Both the position numbers and the translations under genes were made by a program. The notes below the pieces were generated by a model that did not search any database, was not told where the DNA came from, and saw only the letters and a program-made list of their open reading frames with translations. This document shows, piece by piece, positions 1 through 7,921 of a DNA stretch of 39,051 bases (the first letter of the stretch is position 1; each line of letters starts with the position of its first letter). The DNA lies in assembly GCA_900197615.1 (NCBI GenBank), contig FZLR01000021.1, positions 1 to 39,051 on the forward strand. The letters are read 5' to 3'. This DNA comes from Rhodospirillaceae bacterium Spongia-Bin9 (GTDB lineage: Bacteria; Pseudomonadota; Alphaproteobacteria; Bin65).

Positions 1-38
1 TACTAGCCAAAGCGTCAGGTCGGCGAGTGGGCGGTGAA

Positions 39-422
39 TCAACCCCTCGGCGCCGCTTCCGCGCCGTCGATCTTGCCGCCCTCGACCGGATCGAGCAGCA
101 CCGTCGCGGCTTTCGCGCCGGCGCCGTTCAGGGCCGCCACGACCCGGCCGCCGGCATTCTGCGCCGCGAGCGCATCGAACTCCTCCGCCTTGCCGAGGCC
201 GAGCAGGACGACCCGGTCGTAGCGGCCGTCGCCCGGGCTCGGCAGGACCAGGGAATCGCCGCCGCCGCCCTTGAAACGGCTGGTCGCCACGGCGCGCGAG
301 ACCGCGCCGTCCAGCGCCTTGTCCACGGCTTGCGCCGAGGCCGAGAGCGCCTTGTCCTTGAGGGCGAAGACGACCAGGGAGCCGTCTTTCGGCAGCTCGA
401 GCTTGCTGAAACGGATTTTCAT
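39..422 (-). pseudogene. pepA: Truncated leucyl aminopeptidase (M17) N-terminal domain
   Basis: The ATG at 422 opens a 127-residue frame beginning MKIRFSKLELPK. It has the character of the M17 leucyl aminopeptidase N-terminal (non-catalytic) domain, including a stretch DRVVLLGLGK typical of that family. A TGA at 39-41 ends it just where the linker to the zinc-dependent catalytic domain should begin; the family is normally near 480-500 residues. The other frames in bases 1-38 do not restore an obvious continuation. Either the gene is truly broken or the assembly is wrong at the left edge. The catalytic domain is not in this window. No clear Shine-Dalgarno is seen. The gene is divergent from the amidohydrolase at 766. 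Confidence 0.7.
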
Positions 423-765
423 GCGCGTAAACCTGTCGAAGGAGAGGTGAAAGGGCAGCGGCCCCATATTTAATCGGCCCGCCGCCCCGGCGCAATTGAG
501 TGGCTGTCCGGGCAACGTCGCACTCGGATTTCTCCAGAGGGCCGAAGAGCCTGCCCCGGGTACGTTCGTCTGCCCAACGCATCACCGTACCGCCCCAGAC
601 GGAGCGCAGCGAAGATCCGAGGTCCAGGGCCGCGGGCACGGACCATCGGGTCGGCACCGGCCTCCGGCTCGACCTCCGGCCGGCCGGGGTGACACTTTGG
701 TTTCTCGGCCGGTTTTCTATGGCTATTCTAAGACTCTGGCCCCGCAACGAGGAGCTTCCCCCGCC
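423..765. other. Divergent spacer, no gene seen
   Basis: This spacer lies between the pepA fragment and the amidohydrolase. Open frames run through it, but their composition is Arg/Pro-rich and unlike a known protein, and the amidohydrolase frame is open back to 496 without recognisable homology before its ATG. I see no convincing -35/-10 pair or terminator. Confidence 0.5.
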
Positions 766-1635
766 ATGTTCGATCCGGATACCGTCGCCGCCATCGATAT
801 CCATACCCATGCCGAGGAGCCGTGCGGCACCCATGCGGACGACGGCTATGCCGAGTTCCAGGCCGGGATGCAGAAATACTTCCGGACCGGCCGGGACTGG
901 CCGCCGGCAATTCCCGAGACCGCGGCCTATTTCCGCAAGCGCAACATCGGTGCGGTGATCTTCGCCGTCGACTGCGAGCGCGAGACCGGCTTCCGGCGCT
1001 ACGACAACGAGGCGATCGCGGAGGAAGCCGCCGAACATTCGGACATCCTGATCCCCTTCGCCAGCATCGATCCGGCCAAGGGCAAGGCGGGCGCCCGCGA
1101 GGCGCGCCGGCTGGTCGAGCATTTCGGCATGCGCGGCTTCAAGTTTCACCCGACCATGCAGGGCTTCTATCCCAACGACCGCAGCGCCTATGTGCTCTAC
1201 GAGGCGATCGCCGAGGCCGGGGTGCCGGCCCTGTTCCACACCGGCCAGACCGGGGTCGGCTCCGGCATGCCGGGCGGCATGGGCATGCGGCTGAAATATT
1301 CCAACCCGATGTATCTGGACGACGTCGCGGCGGATTTCCCGGAAATGACCATCGTTCTCGCCCACCCTTCCTTCCCCTGGCAGGAGGAGGCGCTCTCGGT
1401 CGCGAATCACAAACCGAACGTCTATATCGACCTCTCCGGCTGGTCGCCGAAATATTTCCCGCCGATCCTGGTGCGCTACGCCAATTCGCTGTTGCGCCAC
1501 AAGGTGCTGTTCGGCTCCGACTGGCCCGCCATCACCCCCGACCGCTGGCTCGCCGATTTCGCGACCCTGAACATAAAAGATGAGGTCAAGCCGCTGATAT
1601 TGAAGGAGAATGCGCGAAAGGTTCTGGGGATATAA
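766..1635 (+). CDS. Amidohydrolase family protein (Amidohydro_2, TIM-barrel metal hydrolase)
   Basis: This 289-residue protein has the Amidohydro_2/ACMSD-type signature. The N-terminal metal motif is AIDIHTHAEE (about residues 8-17). A GFKFHP strand lies near residue 125, VLAHPSFPW in the second half supplies a further metal-ligand His, and GSDWP near residue 247 carries the catalytic Asp. Members hydrolyse or decarboxylate aromatic and ketoacyl substrates; close relatives are often annotated as 4-hydroxyphenyl-beta-ketoacyl-CoA hydrolase, but the substrate here is unknown. The frame is open from 496, but recognisable sequence starts at the ATG at 766, which follows a GAGGAG-like ribosome site about 12 bases upstream. 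It is probably cytosolic, with no signal peptide. The next genes, an isomerase-like protein and an FAD oxidoreductase, suggest small-molecule catabolism. Confidence 0.85.
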   Translation: MFDPDTVAAIDIHTHAEEPCGTHADDGYAEFQAGMQKYFRTGRDWPPAIPETAAYFRKRNIGAVIFAVDCERETGFRRYDNEAIAEEAAEHSDILIPFASIDPAKGKAGAREARRLVEHFGMRGFKFHPTMQGFYPNDRSAYVLYEAIAEAGVPALFHTGQTGVGSGMPGGMGMRLKYSNPMYLDDVAADFPEMTIVLAHPSFPWQEEALSVANHKPNVYIDLSGWSPKYFPPILVRYANSLLRHKVLFGSDWPAITPDRWLADFATLNIKDEVKPLILKENARKVLGI

Positions 1636-1683
1636 GCCCCCTTCGACATGTTCGGTGCGACTCCTCGATACGGCCCTTCGGGC

Positions 1684-1777
1684 CTACTCGGGATGAGGGT
1701 TTTCTATAATCTCACCCTCACCCTGAGTAGCGGCGAAGCCGCGTATCGAAAGCCTGCCCTGAGCTTGTCGAAGGGGG
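1684..1777. repeat. Dispersed intergenic repeat, copy A
   Basis: This non-coding segment contains the blocks CTCGGGATGAGG, ACCCTGAGTAGCGG, GCGTATCGAA and CCTGAGCTTGTCGAAGG in order. The same blocks recur in order, with divergence, at 3882-3988 and partly at 25560-25598. Similar elements are common in spacers of GC-rich alphaproteobacteria. The segment can form short hairpins, but no function is evident. Confidence 0.7.
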
Positions 1778-1892
1778 CGGCCGCCGGTTCGACATTCGGC
1801 GCGGCCCGTGCCATCTTTTCCGCTCCACCCGCAAGCGGCGGCGGTCTGTTTGCGACCAGCGCCGTACCGAACGACGACGGACTTTCGGAACC

Positions 1893-2555
1893 ATGACGGC
1901 TGCGCCCGACCCCCCTGAACTCCCCGATCTCACCGTCTATATCGACGTCAAGAGCCCTTTTGCCTATCTCGCCATGGAGCCGACCCGGACGCTGGCGGCG
2001 GCGTTCGGCATCGACCCGGTCTGGAAGCCCTACACGCTGGAGATTCCAGACTTCCTCGGCGCGGTCGAGACCCGCAACGAGCATCAGTGGCGCAAGGTTC
2101 GCTACGCCTACATGGATGCGCGGCGGATCGCCAACACGCGCGGGCTGACCGTGCTCGGACCGCAGAAGATTTTCGACAGCTCCATCGTCCATATCGGCAT
2201 GTTGCGCGCCCAGGACTGCGGCCGTTTCGAACCCTACATCGACCGCGTGTTCCTGCGTTTCTGGAAACGCCAGCTGGAGATCGAAGACCCGGCCGCGATC
2301 GCCGCGGTGCTGGAAGAAGCCGGTGTGCCGTCGGCCGACTTTGCCGAATGGGCGCAGGGCGAAGGCCGCCGGCGCCACGATGCGCTGTGCCGGGAGGCCG
2401 AGGACCTCGGCGTGTTCGGCGTGCCGACCTTCGTCTTCCGCGAGGAACTGTTCTGGGGCAGCGAGCGCCTCGGTATGCTGCGCGAGCGGATCGAGGAGAC
2501 GCTTGGCGGTGTAAAGGCCGGCGTCGGCTTCGGGATTGAGAATAGGCCGCTATGA
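1893..2555 (+). CDS. DsbA-family / 2-hydroxychromene-2-carboxylate isomerase-like protein
   Basis: This 220-residue protein has a thioredoxin/DsbA-like fold of the kappa-GST/HCCA isomerase type. An N-terminal strand is followed by DVKSPFAYLA (about 18-27), whose Ser-Pro occupies the glutathione-contact position of this family. The typical C-terminal signature GVFGVPTFVF followed by ELFWGSERL is present. The CXXC of true disulfide oxidoreductases is absent. Characterised relatives isomerise 2-hydroxychromene-2-carboxylate in naphthalene breakdown using glutathione; the actual substrate here is not known. Its stop overlaps the next start (ATGA at 2552-2555), so it is translationally coupled to the FAD oxidoreductase, and the two probably act in the same pathway. 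Confidence 0.82.
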   Translation: MTAAPDPPELPDLTVYIDVKSPFAYLAMEPTRTLAAAFGIDPVWKPYTLEIPDFLGAVETRNEHQWRKVRYAYMDARRIANTRGLTVLGPQKIFDSSIVHIGMLRAQDCGRFEPYIDRVFLRFWKRQLEIEDPAAIAAVLEEAGVPSADFAEWAQGEGRRRHDALCREAEDLGVFGVPTFVFREELFWGSERLGMLRERIEETLGGVKAGVGFGIENRPL

Positions 2556-3790
2556 CCTACGCGCCGCCCGCCAGCGCCCTGCCCGCCGAACCGCCTGAGC
2601 GCAACCGCTATGACGTCGTCATCGTCGGCGGGGCGATGTACGGGTCATCGATCGCCTGGTGGCTGACGCGCAATCCGGATTTCGACGGCACGGTCCTCGT
2701 CGTGGAGCGTAATCCGACTTACGAGTTTACGTCGACCGCGCATACCAACAGCTGCATGCGCCAGCAGTTTTCCAGTGCGATCAACGTGCAGATATCGCAG
2801 TTCGCGGCAGAATTCGTGAAGAATTTCCGGCACTGGCTGGACGACGATCCGCGGGTGCCGGACGTCGCCCTGATCAGCACCGGCTACCTCTATCTGGCGG
2901 ACAGCGAAGGCTTCGCCGCCACGCTGCGGGACGCGCAGCAAATCCAGGCGGCCTGCGGTGCGGGCACGCGGCACCTGACGCGCGGCGATATCGCCGCCGA
3001 GTACCCGTTCTACCGGTTGGACGACATCGTCGCCGCCAACCACAACCCGGTCGACGAGGGATTTTTCGAAGGCGCGACCCTGTTCGAATGGTGGCGCCGC
3101 AACGCGCGCGAGCGCGGCGCGGAATACGTCGCCAACGAGGTTGTCGCCATGACGCTCAACCCGGCCGGCGCGGCGGTCGACAGCGTGACCCTCAAATCCG
3201 GTGAGACGATTGCCTGCGGCACTGTCGTCAACGCCTCGGGGCCGCGAGCGGCGCGCACGGCGCGGATGGCCGGGATCGACGATCTGCCGGTCGAGCCGCG
3301 CAAGCGCTACAGCTTTGTTTTCGCGGCCGAAAAGCCGCTCGACCGGCCGATGCCGCTCACGATCGACCCGTCGGGCGTGCATGTCCGCTCGGACGGCGCC
3401 AACTATCTCGCCGGCTGCGCGCCGGAGGAAGATCCGCCGGTCGACCCCGACGATTTCGTCCAGGACCACAGCCTTTGGGAAAACAAGGTCTGGCCGGCGC
3501 TGATGGACCGGATTCCGCAGTTCGACGCGCTGCGACTGCTCAATTCCTGGGCCGGCCACTACGCCTTCAACACCTTCGACCACAACGCGATCCTCGGTCC
3601 GCATACGAAAGTCGCCAATTTCATCTTCGCCAACGGCTTTACGGGCCACGGCTTCCAGCAGTCGCCGGCAATGGGCCGCGGCACGGCAGAATGGATCCTC
3701 TACGGAGAATTCCGGGATCTCGACCTCGGCCCGTTCCTGTACCGGCGCATCCCGGAACGGCGCCCGTTCGTCGAAACGGCGGTGATTTAG
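2552..3790 (+). CDS. FAD-dependent oxidoreductase, DAO (glycine/sarcosine oxidase-like) family
   Basis: This 412-residue protein begins with a short leader and then a Rossmann dinucleotide motif, DVVIVGGAMYGSSIA (residues 21-35). The C-terminal signature of DAO-family enzymes is present: FANGFTGHGFQQSPAMGR near residue 370. The family (sarcosine oxidase, dimethylglycine dehydrogenase, FOXRED1) oxidises amines or imino acids using FAD. No signal peptide is seen, so it is probably cytosolic. It overlaps the upstream isomerase-like gene by four bases and is followed by a 300-base spacer. The substrate cannot be deduced from sequence. Confidence 0.85.
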   Translation: MTYAPPASALPAEPPERNRYDVVIVGGAMYGSSIAWWLTRNPDFDGTVLVVERNPTYEFTSTAHTNSCMRQQFSSAINVQISQFAAEFVKNFRHWLDDDPRVPDVALISTGYLYLADSEGFAATLRDAQQIQAACGAGTRHLTRGDIAAEYPFYRLDDIVAANHNPVDEGFFEGATLFEWWRRNARERGAEYVANEVVAMTLNPAGAAVDSVTLKSGETIACGTVVNASGPRAARTARMAGIDDLPVEPRKRYSFVFAAEKPLDRPMPLTIDPSGVHVRSDGANYLAGCAPEEDPPVDPDDFVQDHSLWENKVWPALMDRIPQFDALRLLNSWAGHYAFNTFDHNAILGPHTKVANFIFANGFTGHGFQQSPAMGRGTAEWILYGEFRDLDLGPFLYRRIPERRPFVETAVI

Positions 3791-3881
3791 GGCCTTCGGG
3801 TATCGCACCGGTCCGACTTCGTGGTGGCGGGTTTGAACAACTCCCTTACAGCCTTGCGTCCAAACACGAATCGGGACCGGA

Positions 3882-3988
3882 CTTGCTCGGGATGAAGATT
3901 TCCTGTGCAACTTTCCGCGCTGCTCTCGTCCTAACCCTGAGCGGCCCCCTGGAAGGACGTATCGAATGCCGGCCTGAGTTTGTCGTGT
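3882..3988. repeat. Dispersed intergenic repeat, degenerate copy B
   Basis: This segment lies in the 301-base spacer 3791-4091. It shares, in order, CTCGGGATGA, ACCCTGAGCGGC, CGTATCGAA and GCCTGAGTTTGTCG with copy A at 1684-1777, with many substitutions. The rest of the spacer holds no gene I can recognise. The segment just before the next start has an AAGGGA-like ribosome site. Confidence 0.6.
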
Positions 3989-4091
3989 AGGTCAGGCAAT
4001 TCGCCGGAGAACCGGTTCCGGCGCTCGCGCTGGACCGGGGCGGCGGCCTGCGCTACGAACCCTCGAACCTGCCGCCAAGGGAACCGAATCC

Positions 4092-5222
4092 ATGAAACCG
4101 CCGTTCCGCGCCGACCATGTCGGCAGCCTGCTGCGTCCGGAATCGCTGCTCGAAGCGCGTGCGCGATGGAAGGACGACGGGCTGAGCGCCGGAGAGTTGA
4201 GGCAGCGCGAAGACTCTGCCATCGCAGAGGTGGTCAGAAAGCAGGAGGCCGTTGGCGTAAAGGCCGTCACCGACGGCGAATTCCGCCGCGAGAGCTTCCA
4301 TTTCGACTTTATCAGCCGGATCGGCGGGATCGAGACCAACTTCACCATCGGCCGAGCCATATTGCAGGGCGAAAAGACGAAGCAGGGTGGAGAGAAGCAG
4401 GCGCCGCTGACGGTCGACGTGGTCGATCGCATGACCCGGCCGGCCGGCGGCATCGAGATCGAAAATTTCCGGTATCTCAAATCGCAGGCAGGGCCGGAGT
4501 CGACCCCGAAAGTGACCATGCCGTCGCCGACCATGACGCATTTCCGCGGCGGCCGGGAGGCGATCGACCGCGAGGCCTATCCGGAGATGGAGGATTTCTT
4601 TGCCGACCTGGCGCGCTTGTATCGCGAAGAGATCGCGGACCTGGCCGAGGCCGGCTGCCGCTATTTCCAGTTCGACGACACCAACCTGGCCTATCTGTGC
4701 GACAGCAAGATGCGCGCGGACGCCAGGGTGCGCGGCGAGGATCCCGATGAATTACCGCGCACTTATGCCGCGTTGATAAATGCCTGCATAAAGGACCGGC
4801 CGGCGGACATGGCCGCCTGCGTGCATCTGTGCCGCGGCAATGCCCGCAGCTTGTGGTTCGCCGAGGGCGACTACGAGCCGATCGCCGACCATCTGTTCAA
4901 TCTTACGGATGTCGACGGCTTCTTCCTCGAATATGACGACGAACGCTCCGGCGGCTTCGCGCCGCTGCGTTATGTGCCGAAGGGCGATAAAAAAATCGTG
5001 CTCGGACTGGTGACGTCGAAGCGCGGCGAGATGGAAAGCCGCGACGAGCTCAAGCGGCGGATCGAGGAAGCCTCGGCCCATGTCGACCTCGATCAGCTCT
5101 GCCTCTCGCCACAGTGCGGCTTTTCTTCCAACGCCATCGGCAACCTGATCGGCGAACGGGAGCAGTTCGACAAGCTGGCGATGATCGTCGATCTGGCGAA
5201 CGAGGTCTGGGGATCGGCCTGA
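4092..5222 (+). CDS. Cobalamin-independent methionine synthase II-like protein (MetE C-terminal domain family, YxjG-type)
   Basis: This 376-residue protein matches the stand-alone MetE catalytic-domain family. It starts with the characteristic FRADHVGSLLRP and contains KAVTDGEFRR, FQFDDTNLAYLC, CVHLCRGN and a terminal CLSPQCGFSS. The last two regions supply Cys and His ligands for the catalytic zinc of the family. There is no N-terminal half for folate-polyglutamate binding as in full MetE, which is about 750 residues. Single-domain members transfer methyl groups between small thiols, and the natural methyl donor is often uncertain. The ATG at 4092 is preceded by AAGGGA about a dozen bases upstream. 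It is convergent with the phosphatase gene at 5281. Confidence 0.85.
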   Translation: MKPPFRADHVGSLLRPESLLEARARWKDDGLSAGELRQREDSAIAEVVRKQEAVGVKAVTDGEFRRESFHFDFISRIGGIETNFTIGRAILQGEKTKQGGEKQAPLTVDVVDRMTRPAGGIEIENFRYLKSQAGPESTPKVTMPSPTMTHFRGGREAIDREAYPEMEDFFADLARLYREEIADLAEAGCRYFQFDDTNLAYLCDSKMRADARVRGEDPDELPRTYAALINACIKDRPADMAACVHLCRGNARSLWFAEGDYEPIADHLFNLTDVDGFFLEYDDERSGGFAPLRYVPKGDKKIVLGLVTSKRGEMESRDELKRRIEEASAHVDLDQLCLSPQCGFSSNAIGNLIGEREQFDKLAMIVDLANEVWGSA

Positions 5223-5225
5223 ATT

Positions 5226-5263
5226 GCGGGCGGCGCAGCCGGAGACGGGCTGCAAGTCCCCGC
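5226..5263. terminator. Possible bidirectional stem-loop between convergent genes
   Basis: The 58-base convergent spacer holds a nested stem. The inner arms are GCAGCC (5235-5240) and GGCTGC (5248-5253), and the outer arms are GCGGG (5226-5230) and CCCGC (5259-5263). There is no T-run, so intrinsic termination is only a guess. Confidence 0.3.
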
Positions 5264-5280
5264 CATTCCCTACCCAACCG

Positions 5281-6138
5281 TCATCTTTCCGTCAGCGTGT
5301 CGCGGATCTGCCGCCAGCTTGCGGCATCGGGCGCCAGCAGGAAGGGGACGTCGCGGTCGACCGGCCGCCACGGGCCTGTCCGGGGCGCGCCGTCGACAAA
5401 GCCGTAGCAGCCGCCCGCCTCGGCGATCATCAGGATTCCGGCCGCGTGGTCCCAGGGCAGGAGGCGGGTGAAGATGGCGTAGTGCGCCCGCCCGGTCAGC
5501 ATTGCGATATATTCCCAGGCGGCGCAGCGGGCGAACCGGCGCGGCCCGAGGCGCCCCCTGTCCCGCAGCGCCTTGATCCGCTCGAACATCGCCGGCGCCC
5601 GCGACTTGCCGACATAGAGGGAGCCGGTCATGGCGCCGAACGCAGCCGGCGCCGGCAGCGCAAGAGCCCCGGTATCGCCATGGGCGCCCTGCCCCAGCCC
5701 CGCGGCATAGGTCTCTCCCCTGACCGGCAGATGAATGTACCCACGCACCACGACGCCGTCGCGGACCAACGCGACGATCGTGGCGAAACGCGGATTGTCG
5801 TGGGCGTAGTTATAGGTGCCGTCGATCGGGTCGATGATCCAGACGTCGCCCGGCCGGTCGAGCCGTTCCAGCACCGTCGGGTCGGCTGCCGCCGCTTCCT
5901 CGCCGATCGTCGATGAGCCCGGCAGAGCCCCGGTCAGCGCGTCGCGCAGAAAGATTTCGCACTGCTCGTCGGCCACGGTGACGAAGTCGTTGGGGCTCGA
6001 TTTCGTTCTGACGTCGCCGCTCGCCAGGTTGCGGAACTGCGGCAGCACGATGTTCCGGGCGGCCTCGCGCAGGATATCGTCGACCGTATCGAAGTCCGGC
6101 AGACCGCCTGCACGGCGGCTGCCGCCCTGCCCCGTCAT
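5281..6138 (-). CDS. Inositol monophosphatase family protein
   Basis: This 285-residue protein belongs to the Li-sensitive, Mg-dependent sugar phosphatase family. GEE (residues 79-81) and DPIDGT (103-108) are the metal-binding motifs, and LLPWDHAAG near the C-terminus is the third motif. It may act on inositol phosphate, histidinol phosphate, 3'-phosphoadenosine phosphate or similar small phosphates; the exact substrate is not determinable. The ATG at 6138 is preferred over a GTG at 6183, which would add 15 residues without family character. It is the last gene of the ntr-hfq-hflX block and lies 73 bases after the hflX stop. In many relatives mazG follows hflX instead. Confidence 0.85.
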   Translation of the reverse strand: MTGQGGSRRAGGLPDFDTVDDILREAARNIVLPQFRNLASGDVRTKSSPNDFVTVADEQCEIFLRDALTGALPGSSTIGEEAAAADPTVLERLDRPGDVWIIDPIDGTYNYAHDNPRFATIVALVRDGVVVRGYIHLPVRGETYAAGLGQGAHGDTGALALPAPAAFGAMTGSLYVGKSRAPAMFERIKALRDRGRLGPRRFARCAAWEYIAMLTGRAHYAIFTRLLPWDHAAGILMIAEAGGCYGFVDGAPRTGPWRPVDRDVPFLLAPDAASWRQIRDTLTER

Positions 6139-6211
6139 CGGATCGACGACTCCGAAAACGCGGATTCTGTATGCTGCATGCACACATTATTTCGTATACA
6201 GCGTGGCATAT

Positions 6212-7372
6212 TCATGGGCAATCCGGCGCATCTTGCGGATCGGGCGCTGTGCACAATCCATAGCGGCGGTCCAGGGTCCGGCGGTCGGATCGTTCGATAT
6301 CGACGATCAGGAGACTGCCGTCCTCGTCGTCGGTTCGCTCGACGACCGCGCCCCGATCGTAGAGCCAGGCGAGCGCTGCGCCCTTTTCGTGCGGTATCCG
6401 GACCGCCATGCGCCGGCGCGCAACGCCCAGAAGCGCCTCGACCTCGGCGCACAGGCCGGCGACACCGTCGCCGGTCAGGGCTGAGACGAGTTGTATACGC
6501 TCGTTGGACCGGTCCGCCCGGTTGCGCACGCGCTCGAGGCTGGCGCCGTCCAGACAGTCGATCTTGTTCCAGACCTCGATCGTCGCCGAGGCGAGCTTGT
6601 CCGCGGATACCAGATCGCGCAGGATCCGGCGCACGCTCCCGGCCTGCGCCGCCGTGTCCGGCCTCGCGATATCCCGGACATGCAGGATGACATCTGCGAG
6701 CGCGACCTCCTCCAGCGTCGCCCGGAAGGCGGCGACGAGTTCGGTCGGCAGGTCCGAGATGAAGCCGACCGTATCCGACAGGATGATTTTGCGGCCGCGC
6801 GGAAGCTCAACCTTGCGCATCGTCGGATCGAGGGTCGCGAACAGCATGTCTTCGGCCGCGACGCCGGCGGCGGTCAGCCGGTTGAACAGCGTGGATTTGC
6901 CCGCGTTTGTGTATCCGACCAGCGCTGCGACCGGAAAAGGGTATTTTTCGCGCGCCTTGCGCTGCAGGGTGCGGCGCTTGCGTACCGTTTCGAGTTCCTG
7001 TTTCAGCCGGGCGATCCGGTCGTCGATCAGGCGCCGGTCCAGCTCGATCTGGGATTCGCCCGGGCCGCCGACGAAGCCGAAACCGCCGCGCTGCCGCTCC
7101 AGATGGGTCCAGCTCCGCACCAGCCGGCTGCGCTGCCAGGTCAGATGGGCGAGTTCGACCTGGAGGCTACCCTCCCTGGTCCGGGCCCGTGCGCCGAAGA
7201 TTTCCAGGATCAACGCTGTCCGGTCGATGACCTTGCAGTGCCAGCGCCGTTCGAGATTGCGCTGCTGGCCGGGGCTGAGCGTGCAGTCCATGACGACCAG
7301 TTCCGCGCCCGTTGCGCCGACCTCGCAACCGATCGATTCGGCCGCGCCCTTGCCGATCCAGCTTGCCGGCAC
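6212..7372 (-). CDS. hflX: GTPase HflX (no canonical start for full N-terminus)
   Basis: HflX is a ribosome-associated GTPase that splits stalled ribosomes. The G domain shows GYTNAGKSTLFNRL (P-loop), DTVGF (G3) and WNKID (G4), preceded by the family motif GGPGESQIELDRR and a coiled helical linker. The coordinates start at the first canonical start codon (GTG at 7372). However, family-like sequence continues in frame for about 60 codons upstream to the hfq stop at 7562-7564, including VVHPWLRSDANAAERSEDRL and EEAIGLARAIGLDV. No ATG, GTG or TTG occurs in that stretch. The nearest family-like start position carries ATC at 7544-7546, and CTG is also available. The true start is therefore unusual or the sequence carries an error. 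It is co-oriented with hfq, as in most Alphaproteobacteria. Confidence 0.9.
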   Translation of the reverse strand: MPASWIGKGAAESIGCEVGATGAELVVMDCTLSPGQQRNLERRWHCKVIDRTALILEIFGARARTREGSLQVELAHLTWQRSRLVRSWTHLERQRGGFGFVGGPGESQIELDRRLIDDRIARLKQELETVRKRRTLQRKAREKYPFPVAALVGYTNAGKSTLFNRLTAAGVAAEDMLFATLDPTMRKVELPRGRKIILSDTVGFISDLPTELVAAFRATLEEVALADVILHVRDIARPDTAAQAGSVRRILRDLVSADKLASATIEVWNKIDCLDGASLERVRNRADRSNERIQLVSALTGDGVAGLCAEVEALLGVARRRMAVRIPHEKGAALAWLYDRGAVVERTDDEDGSLLIVDIERSDRRTLDRRYGLCTAPDPQDAPDCP

Positions 7373-7561
7373 GATGCGCGTGCACGGCGCCGGATGGGCG
7401 CTTCGGACGTCGAGCCCGATGGCGCGAGCCAGGCCGATGGCTTCCTCGAGCCGATCTTCGCTGCGCTCAGCAGCGTTGGCGTCGCTCCGCAGCCAGGGGT
7501 GAACGACCAGGGCCCCTGCCCCGTTCGGCTGTCTTTCGGTAGCGATGGCGGCTGCCCGGGA

Positions 7562-7819
7562 TCAGGCGCTGCTGTCGGCGTCCGCTGCGTCCGGTTCGAA
7601 CAGCTGGACCGGCTGCGCCGGCATGACCGTCGAGATCGCGTGTTTGTAGACCAGTTGCGAATGCTGGTCCCGGCGCAGCAGAACGCAGAAATTGTCGAAC
7701 CAGGTGACAATCCCCTGCAACTTGACACCGTTCACAAGAAACACGGTCACCGGCGTCTTGTTCTTCCGGATATTGTTCAGGAATACGTCCTGCAGGTTTT
7801 GTTGCTTTTCCGAGGACAT
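7562..7819 (-). CDS. hfq: RNA chaperone Hfq
   Basis: This 85-residue Sm-like protein promotes pairing of small RNAs with mRNAs. Sm1 is seen as [19 protein letters not shown] and Sm2 as [10 protein letters not shown], and the N-terminus [13 protein letters not shown] carries the Q and F residues of the proximal RNA site. The short acidic C-terminal tail ([11 protein letters not shown]) is usual for alphaproteobacterial Hfq. An AAGGAAG ribosome site lies a few bases upstream of ATG 7819. It lies between the HAD gene and hflX. Three imperfect 16-bp repeats occupy its leader. Confidence 0.97.
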   Translation of the reverse strand: MSSEKQQNLQDVFLNNIRKNKTPVTVFLVNGVKLQGIVTWFDNFCVLLRRDQHSQLVYKHAISTVMPAQPVQLFEPDAADADSSA

Positions 7820-7848
7820 GCTCGCTTCCTTCTTTATTCTTATGCAGT

Positions 7849-7896
7849 CATTCCCGATGCAAGTCGTTCCCGGTGCGGATCGTCCCGGGTGCGCCG
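7849..7896. repeat. Three imperfect 16-bp tandem repeats in the hfq leader
   Basis: Units at 7849-7864, 7865-7880 and 7881-7896 share the core CGTTCCCGGTGCG with substitutions. They lie 30-77 bases upstream of the hfq start. They could be a binding site or chance low complexity. Confidence 0.5.
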
Positions 7897-7921
7897 GCGG
7901 CAGGTTGTGCCGCTCACCCCG

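Noticed and set aside
2645-3910. Long - strand open frame of 421 codons opposite the FAD oxidoreductase
   Set aside because: It is rich in Arg, Val and His, has no recognisable domain, and lies antisense to a clear DAO-family gene; high GC content keeps antisense frames open.
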